Made by a program: the position numbers and the translations under genes. The notes beneath the pieces were generated by a model. That model saw only the letters and a program-made list of their open reading frames with translations, had not been told where the DNA came from and searched no databases. From a virus, in IMG/VR virus record IMGVR_UViG_3300025154_000403, positions 1-21,827 of that record: a stretch of 21,827 nucleotides of DNA; one strand, written 5' to 3'. Positions 1 through 7,739 of the stretch are shown here, one piece after another (positions within the stretch are counted from its first letter, which is position 1; each line of letters begins with the position of its first letter).

Positions 1-1033
1 GGTCGCGGTTCAGGGTCTCGGAGATCTGGGCAGCGTCGTCATCACGAATATCGGAGCGCACTTCAGATTGCGCCTCGTCGCCGCCGAGCTTGCCGGGTGT
101 CCCCTGGGTGGTGGCTGACTGCCCAAGAATGCCCCGGCTGACCTGGACATCGAGCCAGTCGGCCAGCCGCATGAAGAGGGTATCGCCACCGGTGGATTTG
201 CCGCCCTCGATAAATTCGATTCTCATCGACTCGGGGATCACCGCCGCCGCATCGCTGCCCAGGTTGGCCACTGCCATCTTGAGGATCTGGATATCCTCTT
301 TCAAGGCGCCGCTCTGGTATCTGCCGAGACGCAGTGGCATGCCAAAAACCTCGGCGAAGGCCAGCCAGTCTTTCAGCGTATAGTTCTTGCAGAGGTAAGA
401 CCAGGCCGCCACCCTGGCTATCCCGCCACGGATCGGCAGGCCGGTCTTCAGATGCGGCAGGTGGACCAGAAATTTGTATGGAGCCAGCTCTACTCCCTCA
501 GCCAGATTGGCTGTATCGAGCAGGCGTATCTTGCGCCGGGACTCCCGATCAAAGATAAAGAAGCGGGGATCTCGCCATTCATAGGAGTCAGGAATCCATT
601 TCGATCCGCGCTGCCACATGATTTCCGACACCGAGTATCCCTTGCCAAGGGCGTCAAGCAGATCCTTCAACAGGCCGCGGAACCCGGCTTTTTTGACTAA
701 CGCCCGGACCTCATCGGCAAGCATGACGTCTTTGGTCTCATCACTTGCCGACTCGACCACCACCGGCAGCGACGTTACCGCCAGTCGCCTTTTGCCGATC
801 TCACAGCGGTAGTGGAGATCGCGTTCTTCCATCTCTTCAGCAAGCGTCAGGTAATCGTTCGCATCGCCGGCAGCCGCGCCCTGGAGAAGGGCAGCCAGAC
901 GGTACGGGGTCAACCCGCCGGTCACCGCATTGTCCCAAACGGTGCGCACGCCAGACAAGGTCGGTGCCGCAAGCTCCTCCTTGAGCAGCTGGCTTTTGAC
1001 CGGATTGCCGCGATGATCGTAGAGTATCGCCAT
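1..1033 (-). CDS. Mu gp29-like portal protein (DUF935), 3' end cut off
   Basis: The frame stays open on the minus strand from 1033 to the window edge, giving about 344 residues without a stop. The translation starts MAILYDHRGNPVKSQLLKEE and contains WQRGSKWIPDSYEWRDPRFF, LPIRGGIARVAAW and KDWLAFAEVFGMPLRLGRY, the pattern of Mu gp29/DUF935 portal proteins, which form the dodecameric ring at the packaging vertex. Residues near the cut (LGQSATTQGTPGKLGG) also fit the family. The start ATG at 1033 overlaps the terminase stop as TAATG and has GGGG seven bases upstream; an in-frame ATG at 1039 is less well spaced. Following directly after the terminase is the usual Mu order. The C-terminus is missing only because the window ends. 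Confidence 0.93.
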   Translation of the reverse strand, partial: MAILYDHRGNPVKSQLLKEELAAPTLSGVRTVWDNAVTGGLTPYRLAALLQGAAAGDANDYLTLAEEMEERDLHYRCEIGKRRLAVTSLPVVVESASDETKDVMLADEVRALVKKAGFRGLLKDLLDALGKGYSVSEIMWQRGSKWIPDSYEWRDPRFFIFDRESRRKIRLLDTANLAEGVELAPYKFLVHLPHLKTGLPIRGGIARVAAWSYLCKNYTLKDWLAFAEVFGMPLRLGRYQSGALKEDIQILKMAVANLGSDAAAVIPESMRIEFIEGGKSTGGDTLFMRLADWLDVQVSRGILGQSATTQGTPGKLGGDEAQSEVRSDIRDDDAAQISETLNRD

Positions 1034-2553
1034 TACCATGCCCCGCTAATAGCGCCGAATCCGGCGGTTGTTTTGATGACGCGGAAGAAATCATGATCGT
1101 CCCCACCTTTTATCTCGCGCCGGGTGACACTCTGATAGTCATATTCCATCTCGCCTTCCTGCCAGGTGGCAAACCAGCAGAGAGCACCGGCAATACCCGA
1201 ATCGCCATGCCGTTTCTTCTTGTCCTGCCCGGTGTTCTTGGTCTCCGGCAGCCGGGCTACACCTTTAAGGATCTTGAATGCCCGGTGATCCTCGATAACA
1301 TCGGCGATTCTCGGCAGCAGCCAGTTCCTGTCCTCAAATGCGGCCTTGTACTTCGGCATGTTCTCCCGGTACCAGGTCTCTGACAGCATCACCTGGCTGA
1401 CCCTGGTGGCTCCGTACTTCTGCATCGCCACCTCGGCCAGATACTGACCGTTGCCCCGGGCGTCGAAGGCCCCGTGCCTGAATCTTGGCAGGTGGTCGAT
1501 GATAAAAAAAAGGATCTGCTCCTGTTGCCGAAAGGGCATATTGCGCAGTTCAAGAGAGAAGATCGTCCGCCAGGTGGCCGCCTGGGTTTCCTGGGCTGGC
1601 ATCATGATAGTGAGATCGCCAGACCTGGCGAAGTCCTCGCCGAGAACCGTCTGCCGATTTGGATCAAGCCCGGTCAGCAGCGGAAGCAAAGTTTCTTCGC
1701 ACCAAGCCTGCACCACCGACTGACGCCAGACGTCAGCCCGTTCGTTGAATTCATCCGTCTGTTCATAGCGGACGACCGGGATATCAGCTGACATGCAGCC
1801 CTCGATCAGCGCCCGGGTAAGATATGTGCCGGCGCCCTGTGAGGGAATGCAAAACAGCTCTTCCTGCCCGGCATCGCCGTAGAAGTCGATCAGGTCCTGC
1901 CGCCACTTCGCTTCTGCCTCAGGTGACCATCCCCGGCCCAGGGTGAGGCAGATCCGTTGATACAGGCCGTCTTCTAGAGCATCGTCCAGGGTCACCCGGT
2001 GCAGGGAGTAGGGTGTTCTGCCTGCTCGTATATCATTGATCAGCTCATTGAACGGGTTGGCGTCACCGTTATGCGTGGAGATAATCCGCACCTGGCCGCC
2101 CCACATCAGAAGGGCCATGGCCGCTTTTATCAGCTCTTTTAAATCGTCATGAAAGGCAGCTTCATCAATCACTACCCGCCCGGCTTTACCGCGCAGGTTG
2201 GATGGCCTCGAAGAGAGCGCCACGATCTTATGGCCGCTGGCGAATTTTATCCGGAAGGTAAGGATGTCCTTGTCCTCGTCGGCCAGGATCTCTTCCTCCA
2301 CCGCCCCGGCCGCCAGCTGATATTTCTTTACCCAGTCGGCGCAGTCGCCGATGAACTCCTCCGCCATCTCCTTGTTGTAGCCGATGTACCAAACGTCATC
2401 GCCGCCGGTCTCGGCGGCGAACAGCGAGTCATCGGCAGCCTCCGACCAGGACAGACCGATCCGCCGCGACTTTTCCATCACCTTGACCGGTGAAGTGTCG
2501 GCGGCCCAGCGTTGCTGGTACGGCAAAAAGGCGTATGGCGTAGAGGCTGTCAT
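1033..2553 (-). CDS. Mu gp28-like terminase large subunit
   Basis: This 506-residue protein is the ATP-driven DNA-packaging motor and nuclease of a headful-packaging Mu-like phage. An adenine-motif/Walker-A-like segment EKSRRIGLSWSEA (residues 27-39) and a Walker B GRVVIDEAAFHDD (about 125-137, Asp130-Glu131) are visible, followed by a motif III-like IISTHNGDANPF. The C-terminal half carries acidic stretches (GLDPNRQTVLGEDFARSGD; FDARGNGQYLAE) expected of an RNase H-like nuclease. Length agrees with Mu gp28. It overlaps the upstream small-subunit gene by ATGA and the portal gene by TAATG, so the three are translationally coupled. Confidence 0.95.
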   Translation of the reverse strand: MTASTPYAFLPYQQRWAADTSPVKVMEKSRRIGLSWSEAADDSLFAAETGGDDVWYIGYNKEMAEEFIGDCADWVKKYQLAAGAVEEEILADEDKDILTFRIKFASGHKIVALSSRPSNLRGKAGRVVIDEAAFHDDLKELIKAAMALLMWGGQVRIISTHNGDANPFNELINDIRAGRTPYSLHRVTLDDALEDGLYQRICLTLGRGWSPEAEAKWRQDLIDFYGDAGQEELFCIPSQGAGTYLTRALIEGCMSADIPVVRYEQTDEFNERADVWRQSVVQAWCEETLLPLLTGLDPNRQTVLGEDFARSGDLTIMMPAQETQAATWRTIFSLELRNMPFRQQEQILFFIIDHLPRFRHGAFDARGNGQYLAEVAMQKYGATRVSQVMLSETWYRENMPKYKAAFEDRNWLLPRIADVIEDHRAFKILKGVARLPETKNTGQDKKKRHGDSGIAGALCWFATWQEGEMEYDYQSVTRREIKGGDDHDFFRVIKTTAGFGAISGAW

Positions 2554-2987
2554 GCGTTAATCCCCAGGATCTGCCGCCTGATTTCATTGGCGGTCTCGGG
2601 AGTGAGACCCGCCTTCGTCACTTCCTTCACTACATCCTCGGCTACCCGCTGCGTCTTTTCGAACTTGTCCCAGCGCTCCAGGAGTGCACCCAGCTTGGCC
2701 AGGGCGTCCATCTTCGGGGCTGTCCGTTCTTCGGCTGGGCAATTCTCGATATGCACCAGCTGATCCTCCCAGAGATCCCGCAGCCGCTGGATGTTGCCGC
2801 GCTTCTGCGATCGTGCCCGGTCCCACTCATCTACGGTCTGACCAGGGGCAATTGTCTCAGCCTTCCACCTGGCCAACGAGGTGATGCTCACATCCAGCTG
2901 GGCGGAGATCGCCGACAGGGTATGTCCGTCGGCATAGAGCCGCTGCGCCTGGGGGGCAAGAGATGCCTTGTCGCCTTTAGTTGCCAA
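2550..2987 (-). CDS. Mu gp27-like protein (DUF1804 type), probable small terminase subunit
   Basis: About 145 residues. The N-terminal third has a helix-turn-helix of the DUF1804/terminase small subunit style (AQRLYADGHTLSAISAQLDV, then SITSLARWKAET), followed by a charged helical region (RLRDLWEDQLVHIE; LGALLERWDKFEKTQ). It would recognise phage DNA and hand it to the large subunit. I place the start at TTG 2987, because GGAGGA lies six bases upstream and the overlap with the previous gene is then only 11 bases. The longer ATG frame (3020) adds 11 residues and lacks an obvious ribosome site. The stop overlaps the terminase start (ATGA). Confidence 0.8.
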   Translation of the reverse strand: MATKGDKASLAPQAQRLYADGHTLSAISAQLDVSITSLARWKAETIAPGQTVDEWDRARSQKRGNIQRLRDLWEDQLVHIENCPAEERTAPKMDALAKLGALLERWDKFEKTQRVAEDVVKEVTKAGLTPETANEIRRQILGINA

Positions 2988-3225
2988 GAGCTTCCTCCAG
3001 GTCGGCGATCTGGTTGGCAATCGCCAGCAGTTCTGCCTGGGTCATCACCAGTTCGTCCATAGAGTTAGCGGCTTCGGCGATCTGCATCCGCTCGATCTCC
3101 ATCAGTGCCGGGTTGATTTGATAAGGAATGGTCCGGCAGAGTGTCTTTGCCTTCATCCGCAGGCTGGTCTGCCGCTCAACCAGTTCCATCCGCCTGACCT
3201 TCATCATCGCCAGATTTTGATTCAT
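2977..3225 (-). CDS. Mu gp26-position protein, coiled-coil
   Basis: Eighty-two residues, almost wholly helical and charged (EIERMQIAEAANSMDELV; AIANQIADLEEAL), with no cysteine cluster or membrane segment. It lies where Mu carries gp26, just upstream of the gp27/gp28/gp29 packaging genes, and overlaps both neighbours (TAATG at 3225; 11 bases at its end). Small helical proteins in this position are conserved in Mu-like phages but I know of no proven function; a packaging or assembly accessory is the likely role (inference). No catalytic motif is visible. Confidence 0.7.
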   Translation of the reverse strand: MNQNLAMMKVRRMELVERQTSLRMKAKTLCRTIPYQINPALMEIERMQIAEAANSMDELVMTQAELLAIANQIADLEEALGN

Positions 3226-3614
3226 TATGCTTGTCCTTTGCCCTTGACAGAGGCTTGGATCTGACTGAAGTCGATCCGGTCAACCAGCCTGGTGATGGCC
3301 TGGGTGTTGAGGTGGATGATAGTGGACAGATCACCGGCCAGCTTTTCGTAGTTCTGCACCAGGATGATGTTGTTGTCGTACTTTCGTTCAAAGGCCAGAT
3401 AGTGTTTTTCACTGGCGGTTTGCTGCTCCTGCAGCTCTTCCTGTAAAGCAACCAGTGTTTTGGAAAGGGCCGATACCGCGGCGGCGATTTTAATGAACGC
3501 CCAGAGAGCGAACAGCGGCGGGATGACCAAAAAGATCGCGAAGATCGTTATCGCCTGAAATCCATCAATCGCTGTAAATAGTGCCGTGAGAGCACTGATC
3601 ACCGATGCATCCAC
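3225..3614 (-). CDS. N-terminal membrane-anchored coiled-coil protein (candidate i-spanin or lysis accessory)
   Basis: A 129-residue protein with one long hydrophobic stretch at about residues 19-50 (GFQAITIFAIFLVIPPLFAL and on), long enough for one or two passes. A heptad-like charged region follows (LVALQEELQEQQTASEKHYL), then a hydrophilic tail. That topology resembles inner-membrane spanins (Rz-like) and some phage accessory proteins. The short lipoprotein at 4562-4714 could be its outer-membrane partner, but the two are separated by the lysozyme and a zinc-finger gene, unlike nested Rz/Rz1. It follows the zinc-finger gene directly and overlaps the gp26-like gene. GGAGGAG lies upstream of the ATG. 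Confidence 0.72.
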   Translation of the reverse strand: MDASVISALTALFTAIDGFQAITIFAIFLVIPPLFALWAFIKIAAAVSALSKTLVALQEELQEQQTASEKHYLAFERKYDNNIILVQNYEKLAGDLSTIIHLNTQAITRLVDRIDFSQIQASVKGKGQA

Positions 3615-3824
3615 CTATCTCCTCCTTTGAGGTCCGAACTTTTCGCCGCATGTCACGCAATACTCGCAACCCATTGCCGCCTGACGCCTCGCCTCAGGAA
3701 TTTTTTCTTTGCAATTCAAACAATGGGTTCTCGATTCTCCCTGCGGTTTGTTGCGCTGCTGCTCCTCCAGGGCCTGTGCCAAATACCGGCGGTCCAGATC
3801 CTGGGCCTGTTCAAATATTTCCAT
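3615..3824 (-). CDS. DksA/TraR-type zinc-finger protein
   Basis: About 69 residues from the ATG at 3824. A short helix precedes a four-cysteine finger, Cys35-x2-Cys38 (CLNC) and Cys56-x2-Cys59 (CVTC), with the TraR-like segment IPEARRQAAMGCEYCVTCGE. TraR-type phage proteins bind the RNA polymerase secondary channel and mimic DksA plus ppGpp. Many Mu-like phages carry one among the lysis genes, as here. The N-terminal acidic motif EQAQDLDRRYL is the part expected to reach the active site. The frame extends upstream, but the 3824 start leaves a short 14-base overlap with the transglycosylase gene, which is more plausible. Confidence 0.85.
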   Translation of the reverse strand: MEIFEQAQDLDRRYLAQALEEQQRNKPQGESRTHCLNCKEKIPEARRQAAMGCEYCVTCGEKFGPQRRR

Positions 3825-4302
3825 ACATCCGCTCGATCCGTCTGACGTAATTGAACGTCTCCTCAGCATGCCTGCCGGTGATCTTCGGCAGCTGAGTCGA
3901 GACGCTTATCCATTTGGTCTTGAAGGTGGCGAGACGCTGGGCCTTGATAATGTTGCCGGCCCCGGCGTTATAGCTGGCGAACATGAAGCGCAGTCGCTCG
4001 AGATCCTCTTCCTTCTTCCAGATGTCATAGCAGCGCCGGTCATAGCAGATGCCGGCACGAATGCTGAACTCTGGATTGAATGGGTCATCGGGGATATTGA
4101 GCTTAGCTGCCATCTCGGCGGAGGTGGCGGGCATCAGCTGCATGATACCGATCGCGCCTGCAGGCGAAACCGCTTCCGGATTCAGCGTGCTCTCGGCGAT
4201 CGCCTGACACTTGAACCAATTCCAGTCGAAGTCAGGCCAGAAGAATTCACAGGTGAACCGCTGGAAAAGTTCGTTGAATTGGTTGGTGATCCGGTATGCC
4301 AT
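3811..4302 (-). CDS. SLT-type lytic transglycosylase (phage endolysin)
   Basis: A 163-residue single-domain muramidase of the Slt70/goose-lysozyme fold that cleaves peptidoglycan between MurNAc and GlcNAc. Diagnostic motifs are AIAESTLNP (catalytic Glu37), SPAGAIGIMQLMPAT (46-60) and FASYNAGAG (108-116), in the right order and spacing. No signal peptide or membrane anchor is seen, so release would depend on a holin, or the enzyme may ride in the virion. The ATG has GAGGG five bases upstream. Following genes overlap it, forming one lysis/packaging operon. In Mu this position is held by lys, which has a different fold. Confidence 0.95.
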   Translation of the reverse strand: MAYRITNQFNELFQRFTCEFFWPDFDWNWFKCQAIAESTLNPEAVSPAGAIGIMQLMPATSAEMAAKLNIPDDPFNPEFSIRAGICYDRRCYDIWKKEEDLERLRFMFASYNAGAGNIIKAQRLATFKTKWISVSTQLPKITGRHAEETFNYVRRIERMYGNI

Positions 4303-4475
4303 TTATCCCTCGTGGTTTTGCAATGTGCTCAACCTCTACAAACCGGAAACAGGGGATCAACCCTGTCCCCGGCTCATGGAGAAGATGAGGTATTACTGTA
4401 CGAAGGAAGGTATACGAGATTGAAGGTGAGAGTGTTATAGGAACTACTTCAGTAGCTTATTGCTGCAGGATTCCC

Positions 4476-4508
4476 CCGTAACCACCACGTCGAACATGGT
4501 GGTTACGG
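4476..4508. terminator. Strong 12-bp hairpin between spanin-like and lysozyme genes
   Basis: CCGTAACCACCA (4476-4487) and TGGTGGTTACGG (4497-4508) are perfect inverted repeats around a 9-base loop. The minus-strand transcript of the lysis operon would form this hairpin about 55 bases after the lipoprotein stop. No T-run follows on the minus strand, so it is more likely an RNA processing or stability element, or a rho-type/attenuation element, than a classic intrinsic terminator. The remaining stretch 4303-4561 has no convincing gene. Confidence 0.6.
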
Positions 4509-4561
4509 AGTGTCTTTTGAGGGAAGGGGAAGGTTGGCGCTCGCAAGGTTCTAATTTCGGA

Positions 4562-4714
4562 TTACTCTGCGGGATTATCTTTGGCGGCTTGACGATAAAA
4601 TTCCATCTGCTCGATAATCTCAGGAGGCAGTTCAGCGGGAGGGCGGGAGAAATACGAGCACCCGGCTGCGATGAGGATTGCCAGGCAGGCCGCTATAATT
4701 AATTTTCGTTTCAT
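4562..4714 (-). CDS. Small proline-containing lipoprotein, candidate o-spanin (Rz1-like)
   Basis: Fifty residues beginning MKRKLIIAACLAILIAAGCS. A basic start, a hydrophobic core and a lipobox ending at Cys19 (IAAGC) predict cleavage by signal peptidase II and lipidation. The mature part is only about 32 residues with PPAELPP. Short, proline-bearing lipoproteins next to a phage endolysin are typical outer-membrane spanin subunits, which join an inner-membrane spanin to disrupt the outer membrane at lysis. GGAGGAGAG precedes the ATG closely. A possible partner is the membrane/coiled-coil protein at 3225-3614. Lipoprotein assignment is firm; the spanin role is inferred from size and place. Confidence 0.75.
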   Translation of the reverse strand: MKRKLIIAACLAILIAAGCSYFSRPPAELPPEIIEQMEFYRQAAKDNPAE

Positions 4715-4747
4715 CTCTCCTCCATTTTGCCATGTAGTAATTTCTTA

Positions 4748-6202
4748 TCAATCACGCATCCGGCCGTTGCCTGTCCTGGGGGCGAGGTTGCCTGATGTGC
4801 GGAGTATGCCTTGTTTATAGCCAAACTCTACGTTTCTGTATCTATCCCACATATCGCCAATAAACCCCCACGACCCAAAAATAACATCCTCGCGCTGAAC
4901 CTCCCAACCATCGTCCAACCCATCGGCGATTGCTTCTACGCGGTCGGTATAATCAAAAAAGACATCATGATTCCATAGTGTCTTTAAATTCATCATATAT
5001 GCAATTAGCGCTGATCCTGCAAAATACACACCCCCCGAACCAGACGAACGGTATTCAGCATTCCACGCGCTGTCCCCTTTTTGCGGTGCTATAACGGCAT
5101 ACTGAAACCACTCAGGCATCCCAATCATATCAGAAGTATATGGATAGGCTGTGTTGTAGCTTTGGTCTGGGTTCCACGTACAAGTTACTCCCTGAGTGCA
5201 ATCAACCCACTCCTGAGTTATGTAGGCGGTCATTTTATCCTCCCCGAACTGGATGTAATCTGCCGGAACTGGTCCGTACCCATCTGCGTAATCCCCAGAT
5301 TTTTGACCAATACTCAGCATATCCGTATCATTAAAAAGTCTGCCAGCAAACAATATTGGCATCTTTTTCCCATACCCGAACCCGGCTTGTGAGTTCCACC
5401 CAGGCTGGCCTGACGCAACGACCCCATACACGTCAATGCAAAACTGCAAATAGTTGATTAGCAGTGGCATTTTAGCCTCTAGGCTGGTGTTGGTATGTAG
5501 AGTTAAGGCCGCTTCGATGACTTTTTGTGGAAAATAGTAATTATCTGGCACATTATCATTAGGCAAAATATATCGACTGGCAAGATCACCCGCTATGTGC
5601 ATAAGCCACGGACGTGAGAAATATCCAGCCTGAGTTGTGATGTTTGGGATAGTTGTTGCTGAAAGTGATCGCAGAAGATTTGTTTGTATCTGTGACACGT
5701 TGAATAGTTTTTTGTCTGGATCACTATACCCTGGTCTAAAGGTTCCTGCCGGTGGTGCGGAAGCAAGACACGTTAAAACTGCCGCAGTTTTTAGGTACCC
5801 GGTATAGACATTTGGCACAAATGGAGTGGCGTTACTGATAGCAGAGACAAGCGACTCTCCAGCATTTAATGTCAATGGTGTCTCTGTGGAGATACCGATC
5901 CCTACATTTGTCCCAGCCGTATAATTGCCTGTTCCGTCATAGCTTTGGGAGTCTACTGGATTTATCATGCTGCCATTCATCGGCCTTGGGTCTGCCGTGG
6001 ACCCTGGCGTAATGTTTATAATGTCAACCCCACTTCCAGAGTCTACAACCCAGTAATCACCATTCACAAATTGGCCGTATTCCACTTGCCCAGAAAAAGT
6101 CCAGGCAACGCCGAACTGTGTGATGGTGTCAGTTGTTGCAGACAAACTAGGTAATACATACAGCACTATTGCAAGTAGATTAATTACCCCAATTCGTATC
6201 AC
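4748..6202 (-). CDS. Large exported protein of unknown function, possibly an alpha/alpha-barrel polysaccharide-active protein
   Basis: The 484-residue product starts at GTG 6202 with GGAGG six bases upstream. Residues 1-22 (MIRIGVINLLAIVLYVLPSL and on) form a Sec signal peptide. The middle contains helical segments with aromatic and glycine-rich turns (AGYFSRPWLMHIAGDLASRY; NSQAGFGYGKKMPILFAGRL) that remind me of alpha/alpha-toroid lyases or hydrolases acting on polysaccharides. I see no certain catalytic set, so this is only a suggestion. The C-terminus is hydrophilic with no anchor. The gene is AT-richer than the phage core and overlaps the 248-residue gene upstream by 23 bases. A tail-associated depolymerase is possible, but a signal peptide would be unusual for one. 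Confidence 0.75.
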   Translation of the reverse strand: MIRIGVINLLAIVLYVLPSLSATTDTITQFGVAWTFSGQVEYGQFVNGDYWVVDSGSGVDIINITPGSTADPRPMNGSMINPVDSQSYDGTGNYTAGTNVGIGISTETPLTLNAGESLVSAISNATPFVPNVYTGYLKTAAVLTCLASAPPAGTFRPGYSDPDKKLFNVSQIQTNLLRSLSATTIPNITTQAGYFSRPWLMHIAGDLASRYILPNDNVPDNYYFPQKVIEAALTLHTNTSLEAKMPLLINYLQFCIDVYGVVASGQPGWNSQAGFGYGKKMPILFAGRLFNDTDMLSIGQKSGDYADGYGPVPADYIQFGEDKMTAYITQEWVDCTQGVTCTWNPDQSYNTAYPYTSDMIGMPEWFQYAVIAPQKGDSAWNAEYRSSGSGGVYFAGSALIAYMMNLKTLWNHDVFFDYTDRVEAIADGLDDGWEVQREDVIFGSWGFIGDMWDRYRNVEFGYKQGILRTSGNLAPRTGNGRMRD

Positions 6203-6926
6203 TTCTGGCCTCCAGGGTATCCCATATAACGTCTACTCCGCGCCGAAATAAATACAATCCAATTTCAGCCGGTTGGTCTGTTTGAGTAATAGCCATACTG
6301 GTTGACCACCCGCTCACTGCGGCAAAATTACTATCCATTATTGACAATGTGATAGAGGTGGCCGGGATATAGGTGATAAACAGATAATAAGTGCCAGCGC
6401 CAAACAACGTTGTATCGGCAGGATCTATCGTTGTCGTCGAGGTGGCCTTACCCTTTACAGATATCCTATTAGTCGTGTCGGCGTCTATTCGTAAAAAACC
6501 ATCTAAAACAGATACTGCCGAAGCGTTATATAGATAAACCCCGAAGGCAAAATCGAGATCGGACAGTGCGTATGATGCGATCCTGAACGCGACCCTATAA
6601 TATGTAGTGCCACTTGCCTGTGGCCCAAACTGCCATTTTGCCACTCTTGCCTCGTCAGCCGCATCGTTGCCCTCTGCAAACGCCGACTGCGCCCCCTCAA
6701 GTACAAGCGTGGTATAGTCGTCGTTCCACCCTGTAGGGGTGGCGTCTATTTGGGCATCGCTAATTTCGTCATTGAAATCTACATACAGGAGCCCGGTAAA
6801 TGTTGGTGCAGCAGGCGCACTCGCAGTAAGCTCGGCAATCTCTGAAGGAGAAAACGCCCACGCCCAAGACGAGACAAAGCAGAGCAGTATAGAGATTGCA
6901 ATGATGAATTTTCTCATATCAATCAT
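6180..6926 (-). CDS. Exported protein, probable beta-sandwich (ConA/LamG-like) domain
   Basis: This 248-residue protein starts with a Sec signal peptide (MRKFIIAISILLCFVSSWAW, then AFS). The mature chain is rich in Thr, Ser, Asp and aromatic residues in alternating strands, for example TGLLYVDFNDEISDAQ, TTYYRVAFRIASYAL, FGVYLYNAS and YYLFITYIPATSITLSIMD. It closes with EIGLYLFRRGVDVIWDTLEA, as in jelly-roll carbohydrate-binding or LamG-like domains. Fold assignment is by eye. The start at 6926 overlaps the preceding stop as ATGA; ATG 6917 (MRKF) is an alternative. Its place between two other exported proteins suggests one surface-acting or carbohydrate-binding module. Confidence 0.75.
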   Translation of the reverse strand: MIDMRKFIIAISILLCFVSSWAWAFSPSEIAELTASAPAAPTFTGLLYVDFNDEISDAQIDATPTGWNDDYTTLVLEGAQSAFAEGNDAADEARVAKWQFGPQASGTTYYRVAFRIASYALSDLDFAFGVYLYNASAVSVLDGFLRIDADTTNRISVKGKATSTTTIDPADTTLFGAGTYYLFITYIPATSITLSIMDSNFAAVSGWSTSMAITQTDQPAEIGLYLFRRGVDVIWDTLEARSDTNWGN

Positions 6927-7732
6927 GCGCCTCCGCTATGATCTTGCAGATTGCATTTCCGGTATTGCGGATAAAGCATCCATACGAGCCATGTAACATT
7001 TATCCACGTCATCGTTATAACACCCGCACCGCCGCCTACCGTCAAAACAATCCCGCGCTCATAACCTGATGCTGGTGGAGATGTGATTACAGGAGTATAT
7101 GTGGCTGTGCTTGCCCCGTTGCTGAAATAATAGTGGTCGGCACTCGCACCGTCGATATTGATATTTCCTGTTCCTGTCGTGGTGGAGGTTGCCGAGGGAT
7201 ATGATGCCCCAGCGATGGTCTGTTTTAGTGCAAGCGCCTCATCCATTTGCTCGTATGTCGGAGCAATTTTCTGTTTATCGGTGGTCGGCGTGGTATCGCT
7301 GATAATCGGCCTGAGTGGAGTAGCTGTGCCTGTCCCTGACCCTGCTCCCGAGGCCGTGAACTCTACCCCGATTGTATTTGCAGATGCGCCAATTGCGGTG
7401 AAATCTGTGGTGCCTACCGCTGTGATTACGTAGACAACTCCGGTTTCAAACGTCCCGGCTGTCTGCTCTGATCCGGTTATGGTGAGGTCGGAGTAACTGG
7501 CAGCATTGAAGGCTATATTTTCCTTGTCGGCTTTATCTGCCAACAGAGCATTGATTTCAGTTTCAGTGTAGAAAACACCCTGTAGCTGCGTCTTATGGTC
7601 AGCCCACGTCTGCCAAATCTGAGCTGACCCGTTCCATCCATAAACTTGATCCGTATCGGTGAAGTCGGTAGCTGTTGCTGCGAACGGACAGGCCAGCAAT
7701 GCAATAATTAATGGTGCGAATATTTTTTTCAT
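6923..7732 (-). CDS. Tail-fibre-like protein with an N-terminal signal peptide
   Basis: From ATG 7732 (GAGGG upstream) the product has 269 residues. It begins MKKIFAPLIIALLACPFAAT, a Sec signal peptide cleaved near ATA-TD. The following sequence, FYTETEINALLADKADKEN and then GVVYVITAVGTTDFTAIGAS with ANTIGVEFTASGAGSGTGTA, is of a type common in phage tail fibres and tail-associated repeats. A C-terminal GYERGIVLTVGGGAGVITM resembles fibre tip domains. The last 25 residues (TWLVWMLYPQYRKCNLQDHS and on) do not look like a continuation, suggesting truncation or a frameshift. A fibre-like protein with a signal peptide is odd, since virion proteins are normally assembled in the cytoplasm. Confidence 0.75.
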   Translation of the reverse strand: MKKIFAPLIIALLACPFAATATDFTDTDQVYGWNGSAQIWQTWADHKTQLQGVFYTETEINALLADKADKENIAFNAASYSDLTITGSEQTAGTFETGVVYVITAVGTTDFTAIGASANTIGVEFTASGAGSGTGTATPLRPIISDTTPTTDKQKIAPTYEQMDEALALKQTIAGASYPSATSTTTGTGNINIDGASADHYYFSNGASTATYTPVITSPPASGYERGIVLTVGGGAGVITMTWINVTWLVWMLYPQYRKCNLQDHSGGA

Positions 7733-7739
7733 TTTACCC

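Noticed and set aside
3709-4440. Plus-strand open frame of 243 codons across the zinc-finger and lysozyme genes
   Set aside because: The opposite strand carries an unmistakable SLT transglycosylase; the plus-strand product is low in structure and lacks a start signal.
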